This document shows positions 1-6,088 of a DNA stretch of 6,534 nt, in pieces; positions within the stretch are counted from its first letter, which is position 1, and every line of letters begins with the position of its first letter. The notes below the pieces were generated by a model that saw only the letters and a list, made by a program, of their open reading frames with translations, ran no database searches and was not told the origin of the DNA. The stretch covers positions 1-6,534 of the forward strand of contig JAEZEM010000035.1 in assembly GCA_023417745.1 (NCBI GenBank), given 5' to 3'. The position numbers and the translations under genes were made by a program. The DNA is from Pseudomonadota bacterium (GTDB taxonomy: Bacteria; Desulfobacterota; Desulfovibrionia; Desulfovibrionales; Desulfovibrionaceae).

Positions 1-497
1 GCGTGGTCCTCTACTTCAAGGGGCCGGTGACCCAAGAGGTGGTGGAGGGGCTGGGCTCCATGATCCGGCGCAAGGTGGACTTCGAGATCGCCAACCGCTC
101 CCGGGCGTCCCAGGCTTTCGCCGTGCTGGTGGAGCAGCTGCAAAACGTGTTGCGCTACGCCGCCGACGCCGTGGACATGGCCACGGGCCGTATGGCGTCC
201 GGAGAACTCATCATCCGTTTGGACCCGGCCGGGCTGTGCCTGAGCTGCGGCAATCTCATCGTCAAGGACCTGGGGCCGCGCATCCGGGAACGCCTCGACG
301 CACTGGCCGGGGTCGACAAGGACGGCCTCAAGACCCTGTACAAGGCTGCCCGCCAGCAGGGGCCGGACGCGCAGTCACGCGGCGCGGGGCTGGGGTTTCT
401 GGAAATGGCCCGGCGGGCCGTTTCGCCCATGCGCTACGAGATCGAGGCCGTATCCGACGACCTGGCTTGGTTCTCCCTGGACGTCGTCATCGCCTGA
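1..497 (+). CDS. siaB: SiaB-family protein kinase (5' partial)
   Basis: The 3' part of a gene running in from the left edge. The readable frame begins at base 3 and gives 164 residues; the true start is probably upstream, because the first visible residues (LYFKGPVTQEVVEGLG) look like the first strand and helix of the domain rather than an N-terminus. The fold is GHKL/HATPase-like. An N-box-like helix carries E44, Q47, N48 and R51-Y52 (VEQLQNVLRYA), and a glycine-rich loop GAGLGF lies at about 127-132, followed by a helix. In the characterised Pseudomonas system SiaB is a cytoplasmic kinase that phosphorylates SiaC. The next gene encodes a SiaC homologue, which supports the call. The stop is TGA at 495-497. 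I do not see the PP2C phosphatase SiaA, which could lie to the left. An anti-sigma-factor or SpoIIAB-type kinase is the main alternative within the same fold. Confidence 0.8.
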   Translation, partial: VVLYFKGPVTQEVVEGLGSMIRRKVDFEIANRSRASQAFAVLVEQLQNVLRYAADAVDMATGRMASGELIIRLDPAGLCLSCGNLIVKDLGPRIRERLDALAGVDKDGLKTLYKAARQQGPDAQSRGAGLGFLEMARRAVSPMRYEIEAVSDDLAWFSLDVVIA

Positions 498-512
498 TAG
501 GGCGGCTTTGAA

Positions 513-530
513 AAAATATGATGATATTTT
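513..530. promoter_or_regulatory. AT-only perfect inverted repeat between the siaB-like and siaC-like genes
   Basis: AAAATAT (513-519), four-base spacer GATG, then ATATTTT (524-530) form a perfect 7-bp inverted repeat made only of A/T pairs, in a window where most sequence is GC-rich. It starts 16 bases after the siaB-type stop codon. It includes TATGAT (517-522), which resembles a -10 element, and TTGAAA (508-513) lies just upstream, but no convincing -35/-10 pair with 16-18 spacing results. No GC stem precedes the T run, so it is not a good intrinsic terminator. An operator or an AT-rich promoter core for the siaC-like gene is the likeliest role, by inference. Confidence 0.4.
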
Positions 531-765
531 GAACGGTTGATCGTTGCAGTCTGTTGCCGGTCAAGCGCTGTGCGCGCCTTGCGTGGGTACGACACGCGCT
601 TGGCGTCACAACAGCGACGCCAGCCTGTTGGCTTTGCCAAGGCCCGATGATTTCAAGGACGCGGCCCAAGGCCCATGGCCTCGCCCAGTCGCCGTCGCAT
701 TCATTAGCCGCCGCGCATGCCCGGGGCCAAGGCCGTCAGCTGGTCCGGCAGCGCGCAGGCGAAGA

Positions 766-772
766 AGAGGAG
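766..772 (+). promoter_or_regulatory. Ribosome binding site fixing the siaC start
   Basis: AGAGGAG ends 5 bases before ATG at 778. This strong site decides the start. The same frame is open back to a TTG at 544, but that extension has no ribosome binding site and no resemblance to the family. Confidence 0.75.
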
Positions 773-777
773 TGTTC

Positions 778-1158
778 ATGCAGCCGTTTGTCAGCGCCCC
801 CACGCGCTCCACGCCGGAAGTCCATTTCGACGCGGCCAGCCATCGCCACCGCATGAAGGGCGAATGCTATCCGGAAAACGCGGCCGCGTTCTTCGGACCG
901 CTGTTCACCTGGGTCAAGAGCTACCTGGCCGCCCAACCGGCCGGACCGGTCGTGTTCGATCTGGAACTGGTCTATTTCAGCTCGTCCTCGTCCAAGGCCC
1001 TGCTCGACCTCTTCGAGATCCTGGAGCGGGCCGCCGCCTCGGGCACGAACATCACCGTCAATTGGCGCTACGACAAGGACAACGACATCGCCTGCGAATG
1101 CGGCGAGGAGTTCGCCGAGGACGCCAAGGCGCTCACATTTACGCTACTGGCGCTCTAA
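778..1158 (+). CDS. siaC: SiaC-family regulatory phosphoprotein (DUF1987)
   Basis: A complete 126-residue protein, the usual size for this family. SiaC-type proteins are small cytoplasmic STAS-like switch proteins. In Pseudomonas, SiaB phosphorylates SiaC on a threonine near residue 68; the unphosphorylated form binds and activates the diguanylate cyclase SiaD. Here the equivalent segment is YFSSSSSKALLDLFE (66-80), with five serines at 68-72 where family members usually have N(T/S)SS. The C-terminal family signature is present: NWRYDKDNDI (95-104), then GEEFAEDAK (109-117) and a closing hydrophobic strand. C106 and C108 are unusual additions. Pairing with the upstream SiaB-type kinase supports function, although the 280-base gap means it may have its own promoter. 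No SiaD-like GGDEF protein is in view, so the target is unknown. Confidence 0.85.
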   Translation: MQPFVSAPTRSTPEVHFDAASHRHRMKGECYPENAAAFFGPLFTWVKSYLAAQPAGPVVFDLELVYFSSSSSKALLDLFEILERAAASGTNITVNWRYDKDNDIACECGEEFAEDAKALTFTLLAL

Positions 1159-1160
1159 CA

Positions 1161-1233
1161 AGAGGGAGAAGCCTCCGGCGGCCGGGAGGGGGTAACCCCC
1201 TCCCGGACCCTCCCTGAAAGGGGGATAAGGGGA
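1161..1233. repeat. GC-rich hairpin element (probable dispersed intergenic repeat or terminator)
   Basis: CCGGGAGGGGG (1182-1192) and CCCCCTCCCGG (1196-1206) form a perfect 11-bp stem with a three-base TAA loop. It is preceded by GCCTCCGGCGGCC (1171-1183) and followed by a second weak stem, CCCT-GAA-AGGG, inside 1211-1222. It begins a few bases after the siaC stop. The stem is strong enough to stall transcription, but no T-run follows, so it is not a canonical intrinsic terminator. The GCCTCCGGCGGCC-plus-G/C-stem layout resembles a family of intergenic repeats that I recall from Desulfovibrio genomes; that is memory, not a search. Confidence 0.6.
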
Positions 1234-1353
1234 CGGCGTCGTTGCAACGGCGAGCGGGAGGAAATACCTGTTGGCTGCGCGTGAAACGCTCACTGTGCTC
1301 GCCGCAGGGGAAGATGCTTGCAAACAAGGATCAAGGAGCGAGGGGGGGACGAC

Positions 1354-2745
1354 ATGGATGACGTCGCCATGGTGGCGGATGGGCAGCAAGTGGCCCGGGA
1401 AATGACGGCCGGCCGGCATTGTTGCTGGCGCGCGCCCCATCCGGGTTCCCTGGCCCTGGCCGGCATTGTGGCTGCGGCGGCCGGGGGAGCAGCCGGGGGG
1501 GCCGTCCTGTGGCAGATGCCGCCGGTCGCAGCCGTGCTGCTGGCCGGCCTGTCTGCCTTGTGCCTGACCTTGGCCGGCCTGGCCCTGCTGGCGGAAAGGC
1601 CGACGCGCCTTATGGCTGACCGGTTGGCCCAGGCGGCGGACGGCGTCCGGGCCCAGGGGCCGCCTCCTCTGGGGCTTGTCGTTGGCCCCCTGGCCGAGTT
1701 GTGGCCGGCGGCCGGCGACGTGGCCAACCGGGTGGCGGGCTTGGCGGGCGAGGTCGAGGAACAGCGCCGCCAGGCTTTTACCGAAAACCGTCAGGCGCTC
1801 AAGGCCCTTCGCGACGCGGCCAAGGCCCGCAAGCAGGCCGACCAGGCGCACGCTGGCGCGGTGGCCGAGGTAGTGGGCGAGGTGCGCGGCCATGTGGACG
1901 CCGCCTGGGGACGGACCCGGGCGCTTCTGGCCGACAGCGCCGCCGCCGTGGACCTCGTGGCCGGCCAGTCGGCCAGCCTCGGCGAAGCCCTAAACCTCCT
2001 CGACGTGGCCTTGGCCGCCGTGCGCCAGGCCTCCGAGGCCGCCCTGGCCGCCGCTGCCAAGGCCAACGCCGCCGCCGCCACGGCTGAGAGCGCCCGCCGC
2101 CTGGAAGAGGGCCTGGGCCAGGGCTGCCGCACCCTGTCTGCCGCCATGGACGGCCTTTGCGCCGCCTTTGCCGAACTGCTCGGCGGCTTGCGCTTTGCCG
2201 CCGACACCGGCGAGGTCATTGCCGACATCGCCGACCAGACCAACATGCTGGCCCTTAATGCCGCCATCGAGGCGGCTCGGGCCGGCGATCACGGCCGGGG
2301 ATTCGCCGTGGTCGCCGACGAGGTGCGCCGGCTGGCCGAACGCTCCAAGGAGGCCGCCGCCCGGACCGCTGCCCAGCTGGGCCAGGTCATGACCCAGGCC
2401 GAGGGCAATGCCGGCCTGCTGGCCGAGGCCAATGCCGCCGCCGGAGAACTCCTCGACCTGTCCGGCCGGGTTGGCGCGGCCTTGAGCTCCATTGCCGGCG
2501 ACGCCGAAGCCGCCAGAAGCCAGGGCCAAGGCAGCGCCGAGGCCGTGGGCCAGTCCCTGGCTCCCCTAGACCAGGCCGGCGCGGCCCTGGCCGAAACCCT
2601 GGCCAAGGCCATGGCCATCGAGGCCTCGTCCCTGGCCGGCCAGGACCACGCTCGTCGGGTGGAGGAGGCGCTTGGCGGCGTGGACAGTCTTATGGCCCGA
2701 CTCTGCGGCACGGCGGCTGCGGACGCCGCTGCGGCCTGTAATTGA
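1354..2745 (+). CDS. Methyl-accepting chemotaxis-type protein without a periplasmic sensor domain
   Basis: 463 residues. Two closely spaced membrane helices (about 32-53 and 57-80) are joined by a turn of only a few residues, so there is no room for a periplasmic ligand-binding domain. The region after TM2 (81-140) could hold a degenerate HAMP but has no clear signature. A long alanine-rich coiled-coil arm follows, then the highly conserved signalling tip at about 291-331 (DIADQTNMLALNAAIEAA, RGFAVVADEVRRLAERS), then a return helix. The tip binds CheA and CheW in chemoreceptor arrays. No C-terminal methyltransferase-tethering pentapeptide is seen; the protein ends AAACN. ATG 1354 is preferred because a purine-rich GAGGGGGGG (1340-1348) sits 5 bases upstream; TTG 1318 or ATG 1369 are alternatives. 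With so little outside the membrane, input is probably cytoplasmic, membrane-borne or through a partner. It ends 53 bases before feoA. Confidence 0.85.
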   Translation: MDDVAMVADGQQVAREMTAGRHCCWRAPHPGSLALAGIVAAAAGGAAGGAVLWQMPPVAAVLLAGLSALCLTLAGLALLAERPTRLMADRLAQAADGVRAQGPPPLGLVVGPLAELWPAAGDVANRVAGLAGEVEEQRRQAFTENRQALKALRDAAKARKQADQAHAGAVAEVVGEVRGHVDAAWGRTRALLADSAAAVDLVAGQSASLGEALNLLDVALAAVRQASEAALAAAAKANAAAATAESARRLEEGLGQGCRTLSAAMDGLCAAFAELLGGLRFAADTGEVIADIADQTNMLALNAAIEAARAGDHGRGFAVVADEVRRLAERSKEAAARTAAQLGQVMTQAEGNAGLLAEANAAAGELLDLSGRVGAALSSIAGDAEAARSQGQGSAEAVGQSLAPLDQAGAALAETLAKAMAIEASSLAGQDHARRVEEALGGVDSLMARLCGTAAADAAAACN

Positions 2746-2763
2746 AATTAACAGGCATTCTCA
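2743..2763. promoter_or_regulatory. Candidate Fur box and promoter region of the feo operon
   Basis: The 21 bases starting at the chemotaxis gene's TGA stop match 14 of 21 positions of the classical Fur box TGATAATGATAATCATTATCA by hand alignment. The outer TGAAATT and ATTCTCA ends fit well (each 6 of 7 to TGAAAAT/ATTTTCA half sites) and the centre is poor. It overlaps a possible -35 TTGAAA (2742-2747); a -10 near 2766-2772 (GTATCCA) is weak. The position is 35 bases upstream of the feoA start, where a Fur repressor site would be expected. Fur control of feoAB is well established in many bacteria; its action here is inferred. Confidence 0.4.
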
Positions 2764-2788
2764 ACGTATCCAAGCCCCAGGCTTGTTC

Positions 2789-2795
2789 GGGAGGG
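2789..2795 (+). promoter_or_regulatory. Ribosome binding site of feoA
   Basis: GGGAGGG lies 3 bases before ATG 2799 (counting the GGAGG core 2790-2794, the spacing is 4). It supports ATG 2799 over the in-frame TTG at 2742, which overlaps the end of the upstream gene. Confidence 0.65.
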
Positions 2796-2798
2796 ATT

Positions 2799-3050
2799 AT
2801 GGATAGGCGCGAGGAAGACAAGCGCACGCATCTGGGGGCCATTGCCCCGGGCGAGCAGTGCACGGTGGCCCGGGTGGGCTGCGACGGCTGCCTGGGGCAA
2901 CGCCTGGGCGATCTGGGGCTATCGCCGGGCGAAACGGTGACGGTGGTGCGAAACGCGCCGTTTCGTGACCCCATTGAGATCAAGATCGACGGCTTTCTGG
3001 TCAGCCTTCGGCGCAGCGAGGCCTCCCTGGTCGAGGTTATGGCACAATGA
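2799..3050 (+). CDS. feoA: Ferrous iron transport protein FeoA
   Basis: An 83-residue small cytoplasmic SH3-like protein, typical in length. The family pattern is clear: LGAIAPGEQ (12-20), RLGDLGLSPGE (35-45), VRNAPFRDPIEIKIDG (50-65) and LRRSEASLVEV (70-80). FeoA proteins assist or regulate the FeoB transporter, probably by binding its cytoplasmic part. Three cysteines, C21, C28 and C31 (GCDGC), occupy the first strand-turn, where a glycine-rich turn is more usual. Its stop overlaps the feoB start by four bases (ATGA), indicating translational coupling. It is the first gene of the feo operon, behind a Fur-like site. Confidence 0.95.
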   Translation: MDRREEDKRTHLGAIAPGEQCTVARVGCDGCLGQRLGDLGLSPGETVTVVRNAPFRDPIEIKIDGFLVSLRRSEASLVEVMAQ

Positions 3051-5557
3051 GCGCGCGCATCCTCGCCGCCCTGGCCGGCCAACCCAACTGCGGCAAGTCC
3101 ACGGTGTTCAACATGCTCACCGGCGCGCGCCAGTACGTGGCCAACTTTCCCGGCGTCACCGTGGAGAAAAAATCGGGCCATTTCAAACTCGGCAACCGCA
3201 GTTGCGAACTGGTGGACCTGCCCGGCGCGTATTCCGTCAGTTCCTATTCCCCGGAAGAGCGCGTCACCCGCGATTTTCTGCTCTTTGACCATCCCCGGGT
3301 GGTGATAAACGTCATCGACGCCTCCAACCTGCGCCGCCATCTGTGCCTGACCGTGGAGCTGCTGGAGTTGGAAGCCAACGTGGTGGTCCATTGCAACATG
3401 ATGGACGTGGCTGCCCGGCGGGGCCAGGAATTCGATCCCGAGGCGCTCTCGGCCCGGTTGGGCGTGCCGGTCTCCACCGGCGTCGGGCGCAAGGGCCAGG
3501 GCCGGGCCGAGCTGTCCGAGGCCATGACCCAGGCTCTGGAGCAGCCGCCCAAGGACGAACCGTTTCGGGTGAACTACGGCCTTCTCGAACCCCATGTCCG
3601 GGCCGTGGAGGAGCTGCTGGCCGAAGGCGGCGATCTGGGCGTCTCCCGGCGCTGGTTGGCGGTGCGGCTTTTGGAGGCCGACGCCGGGGTGACGGAATTC
3701 GTGGGCGAGGCGTTTTTCGATCCCGTGCGCCTGTTTGCGCTGGTGGACGAGCTTCGCCAGGCGTTTGGCCGGGAAACCGGCGAAACCGTCCAGGCCTTTG
3801 CCGCTCTGGCCCGTCGCCGATTGGCCCGAGATCTGGCCAAGGCCGCCGTGATCCGTTCCGCCGGCCCGGAGCGGACCCGCACCGACGCCATCGACGCCGT
3901 GCTGTGCCACAAGATCCTCGGCCCGGTGATCCTGGTCGCCATCCTGCTTGTGCTCTATCAGATCTCCATTGTCGGCGGCGAGCACTGCATCGCCTACATC
4001 GCGCCGCTTTTGGGCGCGATCAAATCCTTTGTCGGCGATTTGCTGCCGCCGGCCGGAATGCTCGAAGATCCGCTCTCACGTTCGCTCGGGCTTTGGGTGG
4101 TGGATTCCGTCAACTCCCTGCTCGAATACGTGCCGGTGTTCTTTTTGCTCTTTTTTTGCGTCGCCATCCTGGAGGACTCCGGCTACCTGCCGCGTATGGC
4201 GTTTATTCTGGATCGCCTTTTCCGGTCCTACGGCCTGCACGGCCAATCCACCTTGCCCATGGTGCTGGCCGGCGTCTATCTGGGCGGTTGCTGCGTGCCC
4301 GGGGTCATGGCCTGCAAGTCCATTCCCGACGACAAATCGCGCCTGGCCACCATCCTCGTCATCCCGCTCATGAACTGCCTGGCCAAGGTTCCGCTGTATG
4401 TGCTGCTCGTCAGCGCGTTTTTCCCGGACCATGTCGGCTCGACCATCTTTTTCATCTCCACGGTGACGCTGTTCATGGCCCTGCCCATTGCCCGGATATT
4501 GTCCGGTTCCCTGCTGTCAAACTATGAAAGCGCGCCGTTTATCATGGAAATGTCGCCTTATCATTTGCCGACGCTGCGAAACCTGCTGACGCGGACCATC
4601 GAGAAGGTGACGCTGTTTATTCGCAAGATCGTTACCATCGTGGCCGCCGTCACCGTCATCGTGTTTGTGCTGCTCCAGTTTCCGGGCATCAGCCGGGAAC
4701 ACAAGGCCGAACATGAGGCCCGCCTTCAAGACGCCCGGGTCGAACTCGACGCCGCCCTGGCCGGTTCGCGCTTCGCTTCGGCCCTGGCCGGCGAGGGGCT
4801 GCTTAGCTACCTGCGCTACGAGGAGGCTTACGACGAGGCCCTGGGCGAGGACGATGATCCAGGCGAGGCCCAGGCGCTCGGGGCGCGTTTCCGGGCCGAA
4901 AATCCCGTGTTTTTTGAGTTGGTCAGCCCCGGCGGCAATGCCGGAGCCGAGGAAGCCCAGGCCGCCGTCCAGGCCTTTGCCGCCGCCCGCGACGCCATCA
5001 GCCTGGAAATGCGCCAGGAACGCCTGGAAACGAGTTTTCTCGGCATGCTCGGCCGGTTCCTGGAGCCTGCAACCCAGTTCGCCGGCTTCAACTGGCGCAT
5101 CAATGCCGCCTTGCTCTCGGCTTTTGCCGCCAAGGAATCAGCCGTGGCCACCCTGGGCGCGATCTACCGGCTCGAAGCCGGCGACGAAAACACCGAATCC
5201 CTGGTCGAGGCCATGCGCAAGGGCGAGATCGACTTCACGCCTCTGCACGCCCTGGCCTTGATGCTGTTCATGGCCCTGTATCCGCCGTGCATGGCCACAT
5301 CCATGATGATCAAGATCCAGACCGGCGAGATGCGCTGGATGGCATTGGCCATTGTGTATCCCATGGTGCTCGGCATTGTCGTGGCCAGCGCCGTGTTCAC
5401 CGGCAGCCGGCTGCTCGGCTTGGACGGCCTGACCGCCATGTGGAGTTTCTACGGCCTGGCCGTCGCCGCCACCGTGGTGGCCGGGCTTGTGCCCCATCGC
5501 AAAAGGAGCGTCTCCCTGCCGGTCGGGCCGGTCCGCCAGGCGGTGCCCAATGCCTGA
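3047..5557 (+). CDS. feoB: Ferrous iron transporter FeoB
   Basis: 836 residues, longer than E. coli FeoB (about 773). It is an inner-membrane Fe(II) importer with an N-terminal G-protein domain. G motifs: G1 GQPNCGKST (11-19), G2 T38 in PGVTVE, G3 DLPG (57-60), G4 NMMD (117-120), G5-like STGVGRKGQG (143-152). A helical spacer follows to about 285. The membrane part starts near 291 and has roughly ten helices. Gate motifs: GYLPRMAFILDR (379-390), GGCCVPGVMACKSI (413-426), the second gate with C444 (MNCLAKVPLY), AKESAVATLGAIY (695-707) and YPPCMAT (745-751). An acidic, alanine-rich helical segment at about 548-662 is inserted between membrane helices. The start overlaps feoA (ATGA) and the end overlaps the next gene by 8 bases. 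No FeoC is present. Confidence 0.97.
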   Translation: MSARILAALAGQPNCGKSTVFNMLTGARQYVANFPGVTVEKKSGHFKLGNRSCELVDLPGAYSVSSYSPEERVTRDFLLFDHPRVVINVIDASNLRRHLCLTVELLELEANVVVHCNMMDVAARRGQEFDPEALSARLGVPVSTGVGRKGQGRAELSEAMTQALEQPPKDEPFRVNYGLLEPHVRAVEELLAEGGDLGVSRRWLAVRLLEADAGVTEFVGEAFFDPVRLFALVDELRQAFGRETGETVQAFAALARRRLARDLAKAAVIRSAGPERTRTDAIDAVLCHKILGPVILVAILLVLYQISIVGGEHCIAYIAPLLGAIKSFVGDLLPPAGMLEDPLSRSLGLWVVDSVNSLLEYVPVFFLLFFCVAILEDSGYLPRMAFILDRLFRSYGLHGQSTLPMVLAGVYLGGCCVPGVMACKSIPDDKSRLATILVIPLMNCLAKVPLYVLLVSAFFPDHVGSTIFFISTVTLFMALPIARILSGSLLSNYESAPFIMEMSPYHLPTLRNLLTRTIEKVTLFIRKIVTIVAAVTVIVFVLLQFPGISREHKAEHEARLQDARVELDAALAGSRFASALAGEGLLSYLRYEEAYDEALGEDDDPGEAQALGARFRAENPVFFELVSPGGNAGAEEAQAAVQAFAAARDAISLEMRQERLETSFLGMLGRFLEPATQFAGFNWRINAALLSAFAAKESAVATLGAIYRLEAGDENTESLVEAMRKGEIDFTPLHALALMLFMALYPPCMATSMMIKIQTGEMRWMALAIVYPMVLGIVVASAVFTGSRLLGLDGLTAMWSFYGLAVAATVVAGLVPHRKRSVSLPVGPVRQAVPNA

Positions 5558-5963
5558 AGCCTTCCTTTCCGGTCGCGGCCGCAAAAGGCTGTCCGGTAAA
5601 CCGCCGACTGCCCGGACAAGGCCTGGATCGCGACGGCAGGCCACGAAAAAACGCCTGCTCGTTGGAATCGTCTTCCTGGTCCTGACGATGCCCGCCATGG
5701 CCCTGGCCCGTCCGGCGCTTTCCACCTGTCTGGGCCACGCCGACGGCACGATCACCTGTGAAAGCGGTTTCTCCGAGGCCCCCTCGGGCGCAGACACCGC
5801 ATTTCTCGTCAAGGACGGCGTCAGCGCCGTCCTCGAACCTCGGCCCATGGGCGCATCTACGGGCTATACCTTCCGGAAATCCGAGCAGGCCTACGTGATC
5901 GTCTTTGAGGACAGGGAGGACGCAACGCCGGACAATCCGGACGAGGCCGGTCAGGCGCGATAG
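5550..5963 (+). CDS. Small exported protein of the feo operon, unknown function
   Basis: 137 residues from ATG 5550, overlapping the feoB stop by 8 bases. There is no strong ribosome binding site, which suggests translational coupling. The N-terminus is long and very basic (RRQATKKR at 29-36), followed by a hydrophobic stretch (37-50) and a likely signal peptidase I site after ALA (51-53). The mature part would be only about 84 residues, with C60 and C70 (in CLGHADGTITC) placed to form a disulfide and an acidic tail. The segments around 68-95 and 105-120 look like beta strands of a small periplasmic sandwich domain; I recall similar short exported genes after feoB in Desulfovibrio relatives but assign no function. 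The unusually long n-region suggests the start may really lie further in, although no in-frame ATG or GTG with a ribosome site is seen before the hydrophobic core. A role in periplasmic iron delivery is only a guess from position. Confidence 0.7.
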   Translation: MPEAFLSGRGRKRLSGKPPTARTRPGSRRQATKKRLLVGIVFLVLTMPAMALARPALSTCLGHADGTITCESGFSEAPSGADTAFLVKDGVSAVLEPRPMGASTGYTFRKSEQAYVIVFEDREDATPDNPDEAGQAR

Positions 5964-5993
5964 TTCCCTTTCTGTCGGCAACCCTTCGGGGAA

Positions 5994-6026
5994 GCGGGGC
6001 GTCCGGTTTCGGGCGGCCCGCTTTTT
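5994..6026 (+). terminator. Intrinsic terminator of the feo operon
   Basis: A 12-bp stem: 5994-6005 pairs with 6010-6021, with one G-G mismatch and one G-T wobble. The loop is GTTT, and five T residues (6022-6026) follow directly. It lies 30 bases after the stop of the exported-protein gene. A competing short stem, GGCCCG (6015-6020) with CGGGCC (6029-6034), encloses the T-run. Confidence 0.85.
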
Positions 6027-6088
6027 GTCGGGCCACTGGCGGACGGCCCCGGGAAAAACGTCGCACGACGGCGGGAAGACCACGGCGG

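Larger units (their letters stand above)
498..777 (+). other. Non-coding spacer / possible structured leader upstream of the siaC-like gene
   Basis: A 280-base stretch without a believable gene. Reading frames crossing it lack ribosome binding sites and show arginine/proline-rich out-of-frame composition. Besides the AT repeat near its left end it holds a two-tier potential hairpin at 569-610. The inner stem is GCGTG (581-585) with CACGC (593-597). The outer stem is GCGCC (574-578) with GGCGT (602-606), plus TGT/ACA ends. Two short hairpins follow: TTGGC-TTT-GCCAA (628-640) and AGGCC-CAT-GGCCT (669-681). If the promoter lies near 510-540, all of these would be in a 5' leader of more than 200 bases. 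No known riboswitch class is recognised. Confidence 0.35.

Noticed and set aside
513..530. AT inverted repeat read as an intrinsic terminator for the siaB-type gene
   Set aside because: The stem contains only A/T pairs and is followed by GAACGG rather than a U-run after a stable GC stem, so termination is unlikely.
544..777. Upstream extension of the SiaC frame to a TTG start
   Set aside because: The added residues are arginine/proline-rich and unlike the family, and a strong AGAGGAG site fixes the start at 778.
554..856. 100-codon plus-strand frame in the siaB-siaC spacer
   Set aside because: No ribosome binding site, overlaps the siaC start in another frame, and has no coding-like composition.
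1240..1249. Palindrome CGTTGCAACG upstream of the chemotaxis gene
   Set aside because: A 10-base palindrome alone is expected by chance at this scale; no paired promoter elements or second copy were seen.
1144..1893. 249-codon minus-strand open frame
   Set aside because: Antisense to the chemotaxis gene start and the GC repeat; arginine/glycine/proline-rich and without family resemblance.
2690..3985. 431-codon minus-strand open frame across the chemotaxis gene end, feoA and feoB
   Set aside because: It is antisense to three well recognised genes, has composition typical of a GC-bias shadow (rich in H, Q, G, A) and shows no recognisable domain.
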